Below, in pieces: positions 1 to 7,493 of a DNA stretch of 16,223 nucleotides. The notes beneath the pieces were generated by a model. That model worked only from the letters and a program-made list of their open reading frames with translations, was not told where the DNA came from and did no database searches. Origin of the DNA: Chloroflexota bacterium (GTDB taxonomy: Bacteria > Chloroflexota > Anaerolineae > Aggregatilineales > Phototrophicaceae); the NCBI GenBank assembly GCA_026706395.1, contig JAPOYU010000010.1, positions 1 through 16,223 of the forward strand, written 5' to 3'. The position numbers and the translations under genes are program-made. Numbering within the stretch: the first letter of the stretch is position 1; every line of letters begins with the position of its first letter.

Positions 1-563
1 GCTTTCGCAAGATTGTGGCTGAAGACGACCGGATACTCGGAGGCCGCCATCGCATCCAGCGTGGTCAGTTCGCCCGTATGGCTGCAGTCCACCGCGATTC
101 CAGCGCGGTTCATGGCTTTGATCAAGCGCCGGCCAAAGGCGCTGAGGCCGGCATCATTGCGCTCGAGACAGCCATCGCCGACGAAATTCCTGACATTGTA
201 CGTCAACTGAATGACGCGAACGCCGAGCGCGTGATACACATCTACTAACTCGATGCTCTGCTCCAGCGGCAGCGAATTCTGGAAATGGAAGAGGATGCCC
301 AATTTGCCCCTTTGTTTGGCGCGGCGGAAATCGGCTGCGCTAGTGACGTGCATAAGTTCATGTCTGCGTTCTCTGATGATTCTCAGCCACTCCGCGATCC
401 GCTTGATCGCCTCGCCACAATTGTGATTGGCGGCCAGCGAAGGCGCCACAACCGTGACGCCGCCTTCGACGTAATACGAGCTGTGTTTTGGCGAATGAGT
501 CAGGAGTGGGCAGGTCCCGTCAAAGACAATTGCTTCTTCATGCACTCGCCGGTGGTCAACCAA
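1..563 (-). CDS. Peptidase M19 (membrane dipeptidase-type) protein, partial, variant metal site
   Basis: The first 187 residues are visible; the gene continues past the left edge. The start is TTG at 563, chosen because GGAGGAG lies 9 nt upstream (579-573); an in-frame GTG at 545 is the alternative. Family signatures read in order: FDGTCPL (residues 14-20), FHFQNS (92-97), LGVRVIQLTYN (113-123), GLSAFGRRLIKAMN (139-152), DCSH (159-162) and VVFSH (179-183). The two histidines H162 and H183 are 21 residues apart, as in renal dipeptidase (H198/H219). The canonical HxD pair is replaced (DGTCP instead of DGHND), and the bridging Glu position reads Gln (Q95). One metal site therefore appears lost, so classic dipeptidase activity is doubtful. 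M19 proteins normally hydrolyse dipeptides using two zinc ions. The gene lies 26 bp after the GH127-like gene and is probably the distal gene of the sugar operon. Family assignment is firm; substrate is unknown. Confidence 0.85.
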   Translation of the reverse strand, partial: MVDHRRVHEEAIVFDGTCPLLTHSPKHSSYYVEGGVTVVAPSLAANHNCGEAIKRIAEWLRIIRERRHELMHVTSAADFRRAKQRGKLGILFHFQNSLPLEQSIELVDVYHALGVRVIQLTYNVRNFVGDGCLERNDAGLSAFGRRLIKAMNRAGIAVDCSHTGELTTLDAMAASEYPVVFSHNLAK

Positions 564-589
564 GGCTGATGACTCCTCCCCGCAACTGT

Positions 590-2215
590 TCAGGCGCTTC
601 CATAGAGCGGCTTAAACTGCGCCGGCGGCCTGATCCCGACAACGGTATCGTTATGCCATTCGACTTCGTACCTGCCTTCATCAATGACTTCGCTGATTGT
701 TTCGCGTCTGGTTGGCAACCAGATCTTTACGAGGGCGCCCGCTTCTACCGAACGCAAGGTGAGGTAGCCATCTTTCACCAGGTCTAGGGCCGACTGTCGG
801 CGCATGTTGTCCACCTGAAAGCTGACCCTAGGCGGTTGCGCCCAGGTCGGAATCCGGACTTGCAGAGTCTTCGCTTCATTGAGACGCAGCGTGATCGGCT
901 CGGGTCCTGGTGCTGGACAAGTTACAGAAAGAGCCTTGTCCTCCTTCGAGAAGAGGAGGTCGACGCGGGCGGAGTTGTCGTCAAGCCTTGCGATCGCCTC
1001 CCAGGACTCGCAAATCGCCTGCAGCGCGCCGCCGACCAGATCAGCATTGACCTGATAGACTTCTCCCGGATATGAGACAAGTCCATTGGGGCTGCCGAAA
1101 CAGAATCCGCCGCGGGCCCGCCGCGCTACTTCACCGTAGAGCGTCTCGGCATCATTATCATAGCCGCGGGCCTCCTGCACCCAGGACGTATCCACCACTT
1201 GCGATGCCAACAGATGGTTGCGCAGCATACGGTCGGCATCCTCGAAATACTGTCTATAACCAGCTTGACCGAGCAGCAGCGCGGCTTCAATGAGATCGCC
1301 GGTGTTATTGGCCTCGCCCCGGCTGATGTCGAATCCGGCATAACCGGCCGCGCTCAACGGTTCCGCCAGCCAGCCTTCCCAGCGAAACTCCTTCACCCAG
1401 CCATAACTGCTGCGGAAGGGACGCATGCCGATGTCATAGGCAAGGCGCGCGCCTTCGATGATCCTCTCGTCTTCCATCAAGATGCCGTAATCGATCAAGC
1501 CGGTGATTGTGCCGGTGACGGAGTGCAAGTGCGTTCCAGCTTCTGGTTTGAGGGAGCCGTCCGCTCCGAAAGCTGTCTCCAGGTTGTCGCTGGCGAAGCG
1601 GCCCGCCAAATCCAGCGCGACCGCATCGCCGGACTGGCGATAGTACTGAACCAGTGGACGAATGAGCCGGCCGGTCGTGGCCGGTGGAGACGCCAGGATG
1701 CCGCTGAATGCCTTGCCCCAGCCGTCGGGAGCGAGACTTTCGCCTGGGAAGCGCACGCCATCGCCGATCGCCCGGCCTATCGACCGACACAAGCGGCGAA
1801 GCGCCGGCTCAGCTTTCGGGTCATGCCGCCAGTTCATTAGCGCGAGCAAACCCAAAACGACCTCACGACAATTGTGCATGGCGGCGACATTCGGCTGCCA
1901 AGGCGCGGAACTGTTCCAGGGTAAGCCGGATTCGTGACGTTCGAGGCTGTCGTAGAGCTGCTGGGCGAGCGCATCATAGATTTCGTTTTCGTCAGGCAAT
2001 TCAATAATGCGCGAACAATGACCAAGCGCATCCAGAAATCGACCGACAACATGGGGCGAGTCGAACGGACCGTGCCGCATGCATGTCGGCTGTTGGATTA
2101 ATTCGTAGTGGAAGAATGGAATGTAATTCTGGCGCTCGTCCAGGTTGTTGATAATGAATTCAACACCCAAAGCGAGATGGCGCTTCAGATTAATTTCGAG
2201 GCTTCGGTCATACAC
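590..2215 (-). CDS. GH127/DUF1680-like glycoside hydrolase family protein
   Basis: 541 residues with a GTG start at 2215; a weak GGGAG lies about 12 nt upstream. The N-terminal about 400 residues are helix-rich with repeated Gly/aromatic turns, as expected for an (alpha/alpha)6 barrel. The C-terminal about 110 residues carry the beta-sandwich signature of DUF1680/GH127 proteins: LQVRIPTWA (451-459), GYLTLR (483-488) and VKIWLP (496-501). GH127 enzymes are beta-L-arabinofuranosidases with a Zn-bound cysteine nucleophile, usually with adjacent cysteines. Here the likely equivalent, GGFCFGSPNG (369-378), has a single cysteine (C372), so this is a divergent member and the activity is not assured. 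No signal peptide is visible, so it is probably cytoplasmic and acts on imported oligosaccharides. It sits between ThuA and M19 genes in the operon. Alternative: another (alpha/alpha)6 family. Confidence 0.6.
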   Translation of the reverse strand: MYDRSLEINLKRHLALGVEFIINNLDERQNYIPFFHYELIQQPTCMRHGPFDSPHVVGRFLDALGHCSRIIELPDENEIYDALAQQLYDSLERHESGLPWNSSAPWQPNVAAMHNCREVVLGLLALMNWRHDPKAEPALRRLCRSIGRAIGDGVRFPGESLAPDGWGKAFSGILASPPATTGRLIRPLVQYYRQSGDAVALDLAGRFASDNLETAFGADGSLKPEAGTHLHSVTGTITGLIDYGILMEDERIIEGARLAYDIGMRPFRSSYGWVKEFRWEGWLAEPLSAAGYAGFDISRGEANNTGDLIEAALLLGQAGYRQYFEDADRMLRNHLLASQVVDTSWVQEARGYDNDAETLYGEVARRARGGFCFGSPNGLVSYPGEVYQVNADLVGGALQAICESWEAIARLDDNSARVDLLFSKEDKALSVTCPAPGPEPITLRLNEAKTLQVRIPTWAQPPRVSFQVDNMRRQSALDLVKDGYLTLRSVEAGALVKIWLPTRRETISEVIDEGRYEVEWHNDTVVGIRPPAQFKPLYGSA

Positions 2216-2391
2216 GGCGTTCTGCCACTCCCAGTAAATGCAATTGAGTCATGCAAATTATGGTTGTTAATCTTTGTCATTTGTGGGCGAGCCAAGGCTC
2301 GCCCCTACACGCCATTGATGATTCTGGTGATTCTAATTCACGCGGCAATTTTGCAATTAGTTAGTTTCGATTACTCTGTTGCGGACTTCTG
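2216..2391 (-). other. AT-rich intergenic gap inside the operon
   Basis: This 176-bp gap separates the ThuA-like gene from the GH127-like gene and is clearly more AT-rich than its neighbours. It carries one perfect palindrome (2285-2304). I found no convincing -35/-10 pair and no small ORF with a ribosome binding site. The downstream genes are either read through from the upstream operon or have a promoter I cannot see. Confidence 0.5.
2285..2304. repeat. REP-like palindrome, 9-bp perfect arms
   Basis: GGGCGAGCC, then AA, then GGCTCGCCC: a perfect inverted repeat with a 2-nt centre. On the minus strand it is preceded by GTAG (GTAGGGGCGAGCC...). Palindromes of the type GTAGGGGCGA...TCGCCCCTAC are common interspersed elements between genes in several phyla including Chloroflexota (from general knowledge). 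It lacks a T-run, so it is not a clear intrinsic terminator. It could still form an RNA hairpin that protects the upstream mRNA 3' end. Confidence 0.6.
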
Positions 2392-3054
2392 TTAGAGTCT
2401 GCGCGCCGCCCATTGTATACCGCGGCTGACGACCCGGCGGAAATTCGGATTCTCGTAGGCATTGTGGTCGTGGCCGGACTGGAAGCAGAAGACGCGCGCG
2501 TTCTTGTAGCGCCGCGTCCAGGCGATGCTGCGCATGCTCTTGGGATCGTCGGTGAAGAGGAGGAGCTCGCTGTCAGCGTCCGGTTCGGCCACGACATAAG
2601 TTTCGTCCAGCATCGTCCAGTCGCTGAGTCCCTCGGTGATTGGATGCTTCGGATTGGCAACCTGAATATTGAGGTTGATATCCATGTGCACGCTCCAACT
2701 GGACGCGTCAATGCCAACTAGGCGCGCCCAGGGCGGCCAATCCGGATAGGCCAAGAGAGCATGGTGCAAAATGAAAATGCCTTGCTCGCTTTCGCCCAAT
2801 GTTTCCAGCGCCGCCTTGGTCGCCTTGTCGGTCCGGCTGCCCGCGTTGTCGGGCGTTTGCTGGTGAAAGTTAAAGAAGAGCAGCACGTCATATTCAGCGC
2901 GCCGGTCGCCGATGTCGGCGGCGAAATCTTCCATGTCCTGCGGATAGAAGTCGATTTCGGGCATGCTGCGGAAGGCGGTGTGAAAAGCCGGCACATCAAA
3001 GGGATGCTCGCCGGTGATCACAGCGGTTTTGATTTTTCCATCTGCGGATTCCAT
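2392..3054 (-). CDS. ThuA-like domain protein
   Basis: 220 residues. The ATG at 3054 is chosen over upstream in-frame starts because GAGAGGA lies about 9 nt before it, and because it begins 2 nt after the TAG stop of the Gfo/Idh gene, indicating translational coupling. ThuA-family features: GIFILHHALLAYPDW (92-106), HPITEGLSDW (137-146) followed by DETYV (150-154), IAWTRRY (177-183) with RVFCFQSGHD (187-196), and a C-terminal RGIQWAARRL. ThuA folds like class I glutamine amidotransferases but lacks a standard catalytic triad; ThuA/ThuB of rhizobia take part in trehalose and maltitol catabolism with 3-keto sugar intermediates. Next to a Gfo/Idh dehydrogenase this pairing is typical of a keto-sugar pathway. 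Cytoplasmic. The exact substrate is unknown. Confidence 0.85.
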   Translation of the reverse strand: MESADGKIKTAVITGEHPFDVPAFHTAFRSMPEIDFYPQDMEDFAADIGDRRAEYDVLLFFNFHQQTPDNAGSRTDKATKAALETLGESEQGIFILHHALLAYPDWPPWARLVGIDASSWSVHMDINLNIQVANPKHPITEGLSDWTMLDETYVVAEPDADSELLLFTDDPKSMRSIAWTRRYKNARVFCFQSGHDHNAYENPNFRRVVSRGIQWAARRL

Positions 3055-3056
3055 GC

Positions 3057-4130
3057 CTATAAGTCCTCTCGCGCCTGATTCAATAGCTCCTGCACTTTGA
3101 CTGGCTGACCGGTGCGGCTGCTTTCGATAACGGCGAAGATCAAGGCAACTGATTGCAGATTGTCCTCGATATTCGTCTCCATCGGCTCGCCGCCGTCCAG
3201 CCAATGCACAAACTGTTCAATCAGCCAGGTGTTTTTCCACTTGCGCCCTGGCAAGAGCGGCAGCGGCTCGCCTTCGCCTTCAAACTTTGCAAGTCGCTGG
3301 GTCGATGGATCATGCGGAAAGCGCTCAAGACGGCGCGCATTGAGCACCAAGGTCCCCAGTTCACACTCAGCCCGTATCGTCTCCTGCTCCCAGTCTTTCA
3401 GACCGACGGCGTTGCAACAGGCGCCCTCAAAGAAAGCGCGGCTGCCATTCTCAAAGAGCATCGTGACCAAAGCCTGCGAATCCCCGGCGTATTCGCCCCA
3501 AGCCGGATTCCAAGTCTGCGCGTAGATGGTATCACATTTGGCGCCGGCCAAGTCGGCGAGAATGTCGAGATGGTGTACCGCCCCTTCAATCATCAGCGGA
3601 TCCGGTATCTCGTGCCGGAACGCGCCCCAACTGCCGCGTTTTCGCAAATCAGAAGTCAGATGACAAACGAGGTAATCCAAGCTGCCATACTTCCCCGTGC
3701 GCAACTCCTGCCGGAAGCTCGTCTTGTCCTGGTCGAAGCGGTGGCTCATCGTCACGCCCATTTTGACGCCGGCCCGTTTGACTTTCTCGGCGATGCGAAC
3801 GGAGGCGGCCAACGTATCCGCAATCGGCTTTTCCGAAAGAATATGCAATCCCCGCGCCAATGCAGCATCCACGACCGCTTCGTGATGGGCTGGCGTTACC
3901 ACAATCGTGCAGAAATCGGCCGGGTTCTCCGCCATTGCCTTCTGCAGGTCGGTATAACATTGATCCGGGCGCAAACCGAGAGATTCCTGGGCGACCCGCA
4001 AAGTGGCGGGATTGATATCGACGGCGGCGACAACTTCGACCAGGCCCTCTTCGATGTTCGGCGGCAGCGCAGTCGCGCACCAATTGCGCCCCATATCGCC
4101 AAGGCCGATCTGAATCATTCGGTAAGCCAT
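3057..4130 (-). CDS. Gfo/Idh/MocA family oxidoreductase
   Basis: 357 residues, usual length for the family. The N-terminal Rossmann fold has GLGDMG (9-14) for NAD(P) binding; the family lysine motif is SEKP (99-102, K101); the catalytic-site motif is EGAVHHLD (182-189). The C-terminal alpha/beta domain ends at about residue 350. Such enzymes oxidise or reduce sugars, inositols or sugar derivatives. ATG at 4130 is chosen as the only good start, though its Shine-Dalgarno is weak. The gene follows the MalG-type permease by 39 bp and precedes the ThuA-like gene by 2 bp, so it likely oxidises the imported sugar. D-glucoside 3-dehydrogenase-like chemistry is a guess based on the ThuA neighbour. Confidence 0.92.
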   Translation of the reverse strand: MAYRMIQIGLGDMGRNWCATALPPNIEEGLVEVVAAVDINPATLRVAQESLGLRPDQCYTDLQKAMAENPADFCTIVVTPAHHEAVVDAALARGLHILSEKPIADTLAASVRIAEKVKRAGVKMGVTMSHRFDQDKTSFRQELRTGKYGSLDYLVCHLTSDLRKRGSWGAFRHEIPDPLMIEGAVHHLDILADLAGAKCDTIYAQTWNPAWGEYAGDSQALVTMLFENGSRAFFEGACCNAVGLKDWEQETIRAECELGTLVLNARRLERFPHDPSTQRLAKFEGEGEPLPLLPGRKWKNTWLIEQFVHWLDGGEPMETNIEDNLQSVALIFAVIESSRTGQPVKVQELLNQAREDL

Positions 4131-4169
4131 CGTCGTGATTTCTGCGTTCGCGCGTTCCCGTCCGCGCCG

Positions 4170-5000
4170 CTAGCCGCGCAAACCGCCGACGGTGAGCCCC
4201 GCGATGAAGCGGCGCATCAGCAGAAGATAGACGACGATCATGGGACCGGTCGAAATGATTGACGCGGCGAACACGGTTACATGATCTTGCCGAAAACCGG
4301 CCGGTTTGAGCGTTGTGATGGCGTAGGCGATGGTGAACTTATCGGGCGATTGGAGAAATACCACCGGCATCAATAGATCATTCCAACTCCACAAGAAGGC
4401 GAAGATCAGTACCGTGAGTATGCCTGAGCGAGCGAGCGGCGCCATAATATGACGGAATACACCCCATTCGCTGGCGCCTTCGACCCGCCCGGCGTCGCCC
4501 AACTCTTCCGGCAGCTGCAGGAAAAATGAACGCATGAGCAGCGTAGGAACGGGAAGAAAAGTTGCGGTTGTGGTCAAGATCACCGCTGTGCGCGAGTTGG
4601 AGAGACCCAGGTGGCGCACGACGCGAGTCAGCGGCTCGAGATAAGCAAAAACCGGCATGACAATAGCCATCATGATCAAGAGCAAAAGCAGTCGGCGACC
4701 GGGGAAATCCAGGCGCGATACCGCGTAGCCGAGCATGGTCGCCAGGAATCCGATCAACACCGAGACCGAGCCCGAAACCGCCAGGCTATTGTAGACATAA
4801 CTGCTGATCTTGGCGCCCGTCCAAGCGTGAATATAGTTTTCGACGTAGAGGCGATCCGGCAGCGCCAGCGAATCCATCGTGATCTGCGTATTGGTCGAGA
4901 AGCTCGCCATCAAGACCCAGAGCGAGGGGAAAACGAAGGGCAGCGCCAGAAGAATGACCAGCGCGTATAAGGCATAGCGCATAAGCTTTGTGGACAGCAT
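4170..5000 (-). CDS. Carbohydrate ABC transporter permease, MalG/UgpE type
   Basis: 276 residues, normal for MalG-like proteins, with about six hydrophobic segments (approx. 10-32, 72-93, 103-122, 138-158, 193-212, 243-262). The cytoplasmic EAA loop that docks on the ATPase is EGASEWGVFRHIMAPLA (174-190). The C-terminus RRFIAGLTVGGLRG is typical of this subfamily. ATG start at 5000, 13 bp after the stop of the MalF-type gene. It forms the inner-membrane channel together with that protein and receives sugar from the binding protein upstream. No ATPase gene is in the visible cluster. Confidence 0.93.
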   Translation of the reverse strand: MLSTKLMRYALYALVILLALPFVFPSLWVLMASFSTNTQITMDSLALPDRLYVENYIHAWTGAKISSYVYNSLAVSGSVSVLIGFLATMLGYAVSRLDFPGRRLLLLLIMMAIVMPVFAYLEPLTRVVRHLGLSNSRTAVILTTTATFLPVPTLLMRSFFLQLPEELGDAGRVEGASEWGVFRHIMAPLARSGILTVLIFAFLWSWNDLLMPVVFLQSPDKFTIAYAITTLKPAGFRQDHVTVFAASIISTGPMIVVYLLLMRRFIAGLTVGGLRG

Positions 5001-5013
5001 GGCTCGCGCTCGT

Positions 5014-5970
5014 TCAGTCCTTTGGCGCTGTGCGCTCCCTAAACCACAAGAATGCGGAAACGATCCCGATGACGAGGATCAGGAGAATGACGCCGAGAGC
5101 CGCCGCCTCGCTGGCGTTATAGCCTTGGCGCGCCTTCTTGAAAATGAGCGTTGGCAGTATCTCGGTCGCATAATAAGGACCGCCCAATCCGGGCGTGGTC
5201 AAGGGGAATACCACGGCGAAGGGTGTTAAGCCCACAATCAGCATAATCGTCATGACGAAGGTCGTGACGTTCCGGACACTGGGAATCGTGATGTAGCGGA
5301 AAACCTGAATTTCCGAAGCGCCGTCGACCTTGGCGGAATCATAAAGAGATTGGTCGATCTGCTGAATTGCGGCGGTGAAGACGATATAGCAGAAGGCCGT
5401 TTCATGCCAAACGAACACGCCCATCGCCGCGTAAATGGCGATCTTGCCATCGCCCAGCCACTGGGGTTTGAGATCGGTGAAGCCAAGGGCGTGAAGCACC
5501 TGGTTGATCATGCCATAGCTGGGGTCGTAAACGCGGGTGAAAAGCGCCGCTGCAACAGCCATAGAAAAGAAGTAGGGCACGAAAAAAGCAAAGCGAAACA
5601 AAGGCTTCGGTCGCAGATTGGTATCCTCAACCAGCGCAGCGGCAACCAGCCCGATGGTGGTGGGGACGAAGAGCCCAACCAGTCCCCATAAAAGGGTGTT
5701 CTTGATGGCTTGCGAGAAGGGATAGTTGTCCGTCGCCCGCGCGAAGGTTTTGAAGCCGACGATGTCGCCCTTATCCGGGCTGATCCCGTCCCACTTGTAG
5801 AAGCTCGTCTCGATTGTCTGCAAGGCGGGATTGAATATAAAGACGCCCATCAAAATAAGAGCGGGCGCGACAAGAACTGCAGCCAGTAGCCACTGCTCTC
5901 GAGTCTTTGCCGAGGCGCTCCGCCAGGCCTCAAGAGGCCGCGGTCGAAGCCTTGTAGTAAGCGCTGACAT
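5014..5970 (-). CDS. Carbohydrate ABC transporter permease, MalF/UgpA type
   Basis: 318 residues. The basic N-terminus (about 1-25) is followed by a first membrane helix (27-47) and about five more (e.g. 93-114, 127-146, 176-200, 236-257, 289-310). The EAA loop reads DSAKVDGASEIQVFRYITIP (211-230). It pairs with the MalG-type permease to form a sugar channel. ATG start at 5970 has only a weak upstream GAG. An 86-bp gap with a strong hairpin separates it from the upstream binding-protein gene, an arrangement known from malE-malF where it lowers permease expression relative to the binding protein. Confidence 0.92.
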   Translation of the reverse strand: MSALTTRLRPRPLEAWRSASAKTREQWLLAAVLVAPALILMGVFIFNPALQTIETSFYKWDGISPDKGDIVGFKTFARATDNYPFSQAIKNTLLWGLVGLFVPTTIGLVAAALVEDTNLRPKPLFRFAFFVPYFFSMAVAAALFTRVYDPSYGMINQVLHALGFTDLKPQWLGDGKIAIYAAMGVFVWHETAFCYIVFTAAIQQIDQSLYDSAKVDGASEIQVFRYITIPSVRNVTTFVMTIMLIVGLTPFAVVFPLTTPGLGGPYYATEILPTLIFKKARQGYNASEAAALGVILLILVIGIVSAFLWFRERTAPKD

Positions 5971-6010
5971 CTACACTATCTCAAACCGGTACGAGGCACA
6001 TTGAGTCTTT

Positions 6011-6041
6011 GGGCTCAGCCCGGTATACATGGACTGAGCCC
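6011..6041 (-). promoter_or_regulatory. Intercistronic hairpin after the binding-protein gene
   Basis: Perfect 8-bp inverted repeat GGGCTCAG/CTGAGCCC (6011-6018 and 6034-6041) with a 15-nt loop, about 15 nt after the binding-protein stop codon. No T-run follows. In ABC sugar operons a stem-loop here often stabilises the upstream mRNA segment, giving more binding protein than permease; that role is inferred here. Confidence 0.55.
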
Positions 6042-6056
6042 GCATGCAAATTGGGA

Positions 6057-7367
6057 CTAGAGCAGATCGCTGCGATCCTCCGGGATCTGCCCATCTTCAA
6101 TGTCGCGTTCCCAGGCGTCCTGGACCTGCTGCGCCCACTGCTCCGGCGTAATGCTTCCGGCCAGTATGCCGCCCAAGCCTTGCTGGTAGGCATCCTGGGA
6201 ATTCTGTGGCAACCAGCCAAAGACCAACAAGGAAGATTCCTCGCCGGTGATGATCGGCAAGCTTTGAATCTGCGGAATCGCCAACTCGCCGAAGGCTTTT
6301 GTCGCCAGAAGATTACCCTGCTCCAGCAGGATCTTGGCGCCGGTGCCTTTGACGCAGAAATCGAGGAAGAGCGCGGCTGCGTCAGGGTCTTGCGCCGCCG
6401 CCGGGATGACCATGGCTTCGGTCTCGCCAGTGCACCAGATCGGACCGCCGCCCGGACCCGGCATCGAAAGCATATCCCAATCTTCATCAAATTGGCGCTG
6501 CATCTCCGAATAGAACCAGGTGCCCGTTACGTTCAGGGCGGCAGCTCCTGCAATGAACCGTTCGTTACCATCGTCCTGCGTAATTGACAATACATCGGGA
6601 TCGAGCAGCCCATGGTTATAGAGATCGAGTATTGCTCTAGCGGCTTCAACTGCGGGCGGATCCGTGAATTTTCCATCGCCAAAGATCACATCGACGCTGC
6701 TGCCCGGACCGCTGAGCCCGCCGATGCTGGCCCACAATTGGTAGTGGGCCAATTGGAGCTGGCTGAAACCGCGATGACCCGTGGTAAGCGGAATCAGGCC
6801 GGCCGCCTTGAATTTCTCCAGCATGGCGATGAATTCTTCCCAGCTCTGTGGCTCGCCAACATCAAAGCTTTCAAGCACGGACTTTCTGTAGGCAGTGCCA
6901 GTGATCTCGTAGTAAAGCGGCAAGGTCCAGAGCTGCCCACCGCGCGATGAGCGCCGCAGCGCCGCGGATAGCACCCACTCATCCCAGTCATACAAGTCGC
7001 GGTAGCCGTCGAGCGGCTGGATCAAACCGGCCTTGAGAACGGGATCGAGCTTGAGGAATTTGGGATTCTCGTTCGAGATCAGATCGACAGCGCCTGCCTC
7101 CATCGCAAGGCGCTGCCAGTCGACGCCGACCACCACTGCTTCTACTTGACTGAATTCGACGGTGATCTCGGGATGTTCCTCTATGAAGGCGTCTACAACC
7201 GCTACGAAGTCCGTACCGGGACCAGTCTCGATCTGGAATCGGAATGTGCCGGACTCCGGAACCGATTGGGCGTAAGCCAAGTGAGAACCGAGGGTGGTCC
7301 CGACGGCGCCAACGCCCATTAACTTCAGCATTTCTCGCCGAGAAATGCCACGCTTGGAACTGAACAT
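6057..7367 (-). CDS. Extracellular solute-binding protein, family 1 (sugar), Tat-exported
   Basis: 436 residues from ATG 7367. This start is chosen over an in-frame ATG at 7427 because AAGGAG lies 7 nt upstream and the protein then begins directly with a Tat signal: ISRREMLKLMG (8-18, twin Arg R10-R11), a hydrophobic stretch to about 31, and AYA|Q (31-34) as probable cleavage site. Residues 40-430 resemble MalE/UgpB-type proteins: LPLYYEITGTAYRK, PQSWEEFIAMLEKFKAAG, and the conserved ALNVTGTWFYSEM segment near the middle. There is no lipobox cysteine after the signal, so anchoring, if any, is not by lipidation. First gene of the operon, delivering a sugar or oligosaccharide to the two permeases. 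Ligand not predictable. Confidence 0.93.
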   Translation of the reverse strand: MFSSKRGISRREMLKLMGVGAVGTTLGSHLAYAQSVPESGTFRFQIETGPGTDFVAVVDAFIEEHPEITVEFSQVEAVVVGVDWQRLAMEAGAVDLISNENPKFLKLDPVLKAGLIQPLDGYRDLYDWDEWVLSAALRRSSRGGQLWTLPLYYEITGTAYRKSVLESFDVGEPQSWEEFIAMLEKFKAAGLIPLTTGHRGFSQLQLAHYQLWASIGGLSGPGSSVDVIFGDGKFTDPPAVEAARAILDLYNHGLLDPDVLSITQDDGNERFIAGAAALNVTGTWFYSEMQRQFDEDWDMLSMPGPGGGPIWCTGETEAMVIPAAAQDPDAAALFLDFCVKGTGAKILLEQGNLLATKAFGELAIPQIQSLPIITGEESSLLVFGWLPQNSQDAYQQGLGGILAGSITPEQWAQQVQDAWERDIEDGQIPEDRSDLL

Positions 7368-7397
7368 TTCTAAACTCCTTGTAAGATATCCTTTGTT

Positions 7398-7414
7398 GCC
7401 TCCGATATGGAGGC
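7398..7414 (-). promoter_or_regulatory. Leader hairpin of the sugar operon
   Basis: GCCTCC-N5-GGAGGC, a perfect 6-bp stem with loop GATAT/ATATC, in the predicted 5' UTR about 31 nt before the binding-protein start. The distal arm contains a GGAGG sequence unlinked to a start codon. It may stabilise the transcript or modulate ribosome entry. Confidence 0.4.
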
Positions 7415-7431
7415 TTAAGAACGGCATGTCG

Positions 7432-7443
7432 TTGATGAATCAA
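7432..7443. promoter_or_regulatory. Candidate operator (TTGAT-N2-ATCAA dyad)
   Basis: The 12-bp dyad TTGATGAATCAA has perfect 5-bp arms. It lies roughly 8-20 nt downstream of the start site expected from the -10 at 7463-7458, a classic place for a repressor site. The regulator is not in the window, and the repressor family is not identified. Confidence 0.4.
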
Positions 7444-7457
7444 TAAGTCACGCGTAG

Positions 7458-7486
7458 ACGATAGCATATTCGGCACTCACTGTCAA
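7458..7486 (-). promoter_or_regulatory. Sigma-70-type promoter of the sugar operon
   Basis: On the minus strand: TTGACA (7486-7481), 17-nt spacer, TATCGT (7463-7458). The -35 box is perfect and the -10 matches 4 of 6 with TATnnT. A T-run lies just upstream of -35. The expected start near 7451 gives a leader of about 84 nt. Confidence 0.7.
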
Positions 7487-7493
7487 AAACTAG

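Noticed and set aside
15..787. Plus-strand ORFs at 15-248, 285-569 and 488-787
   Set aside because: Antisense of the M19 gene and of the end of the GH127-like gene; the M19 translation on the minus strand is unmistakable.
3153..4262. 369-residue plus-strand ORF
   Set aside because: Shadow of the Gfo/Idh gene, which has clear GxGxxG and EKP motifs on the other strand.
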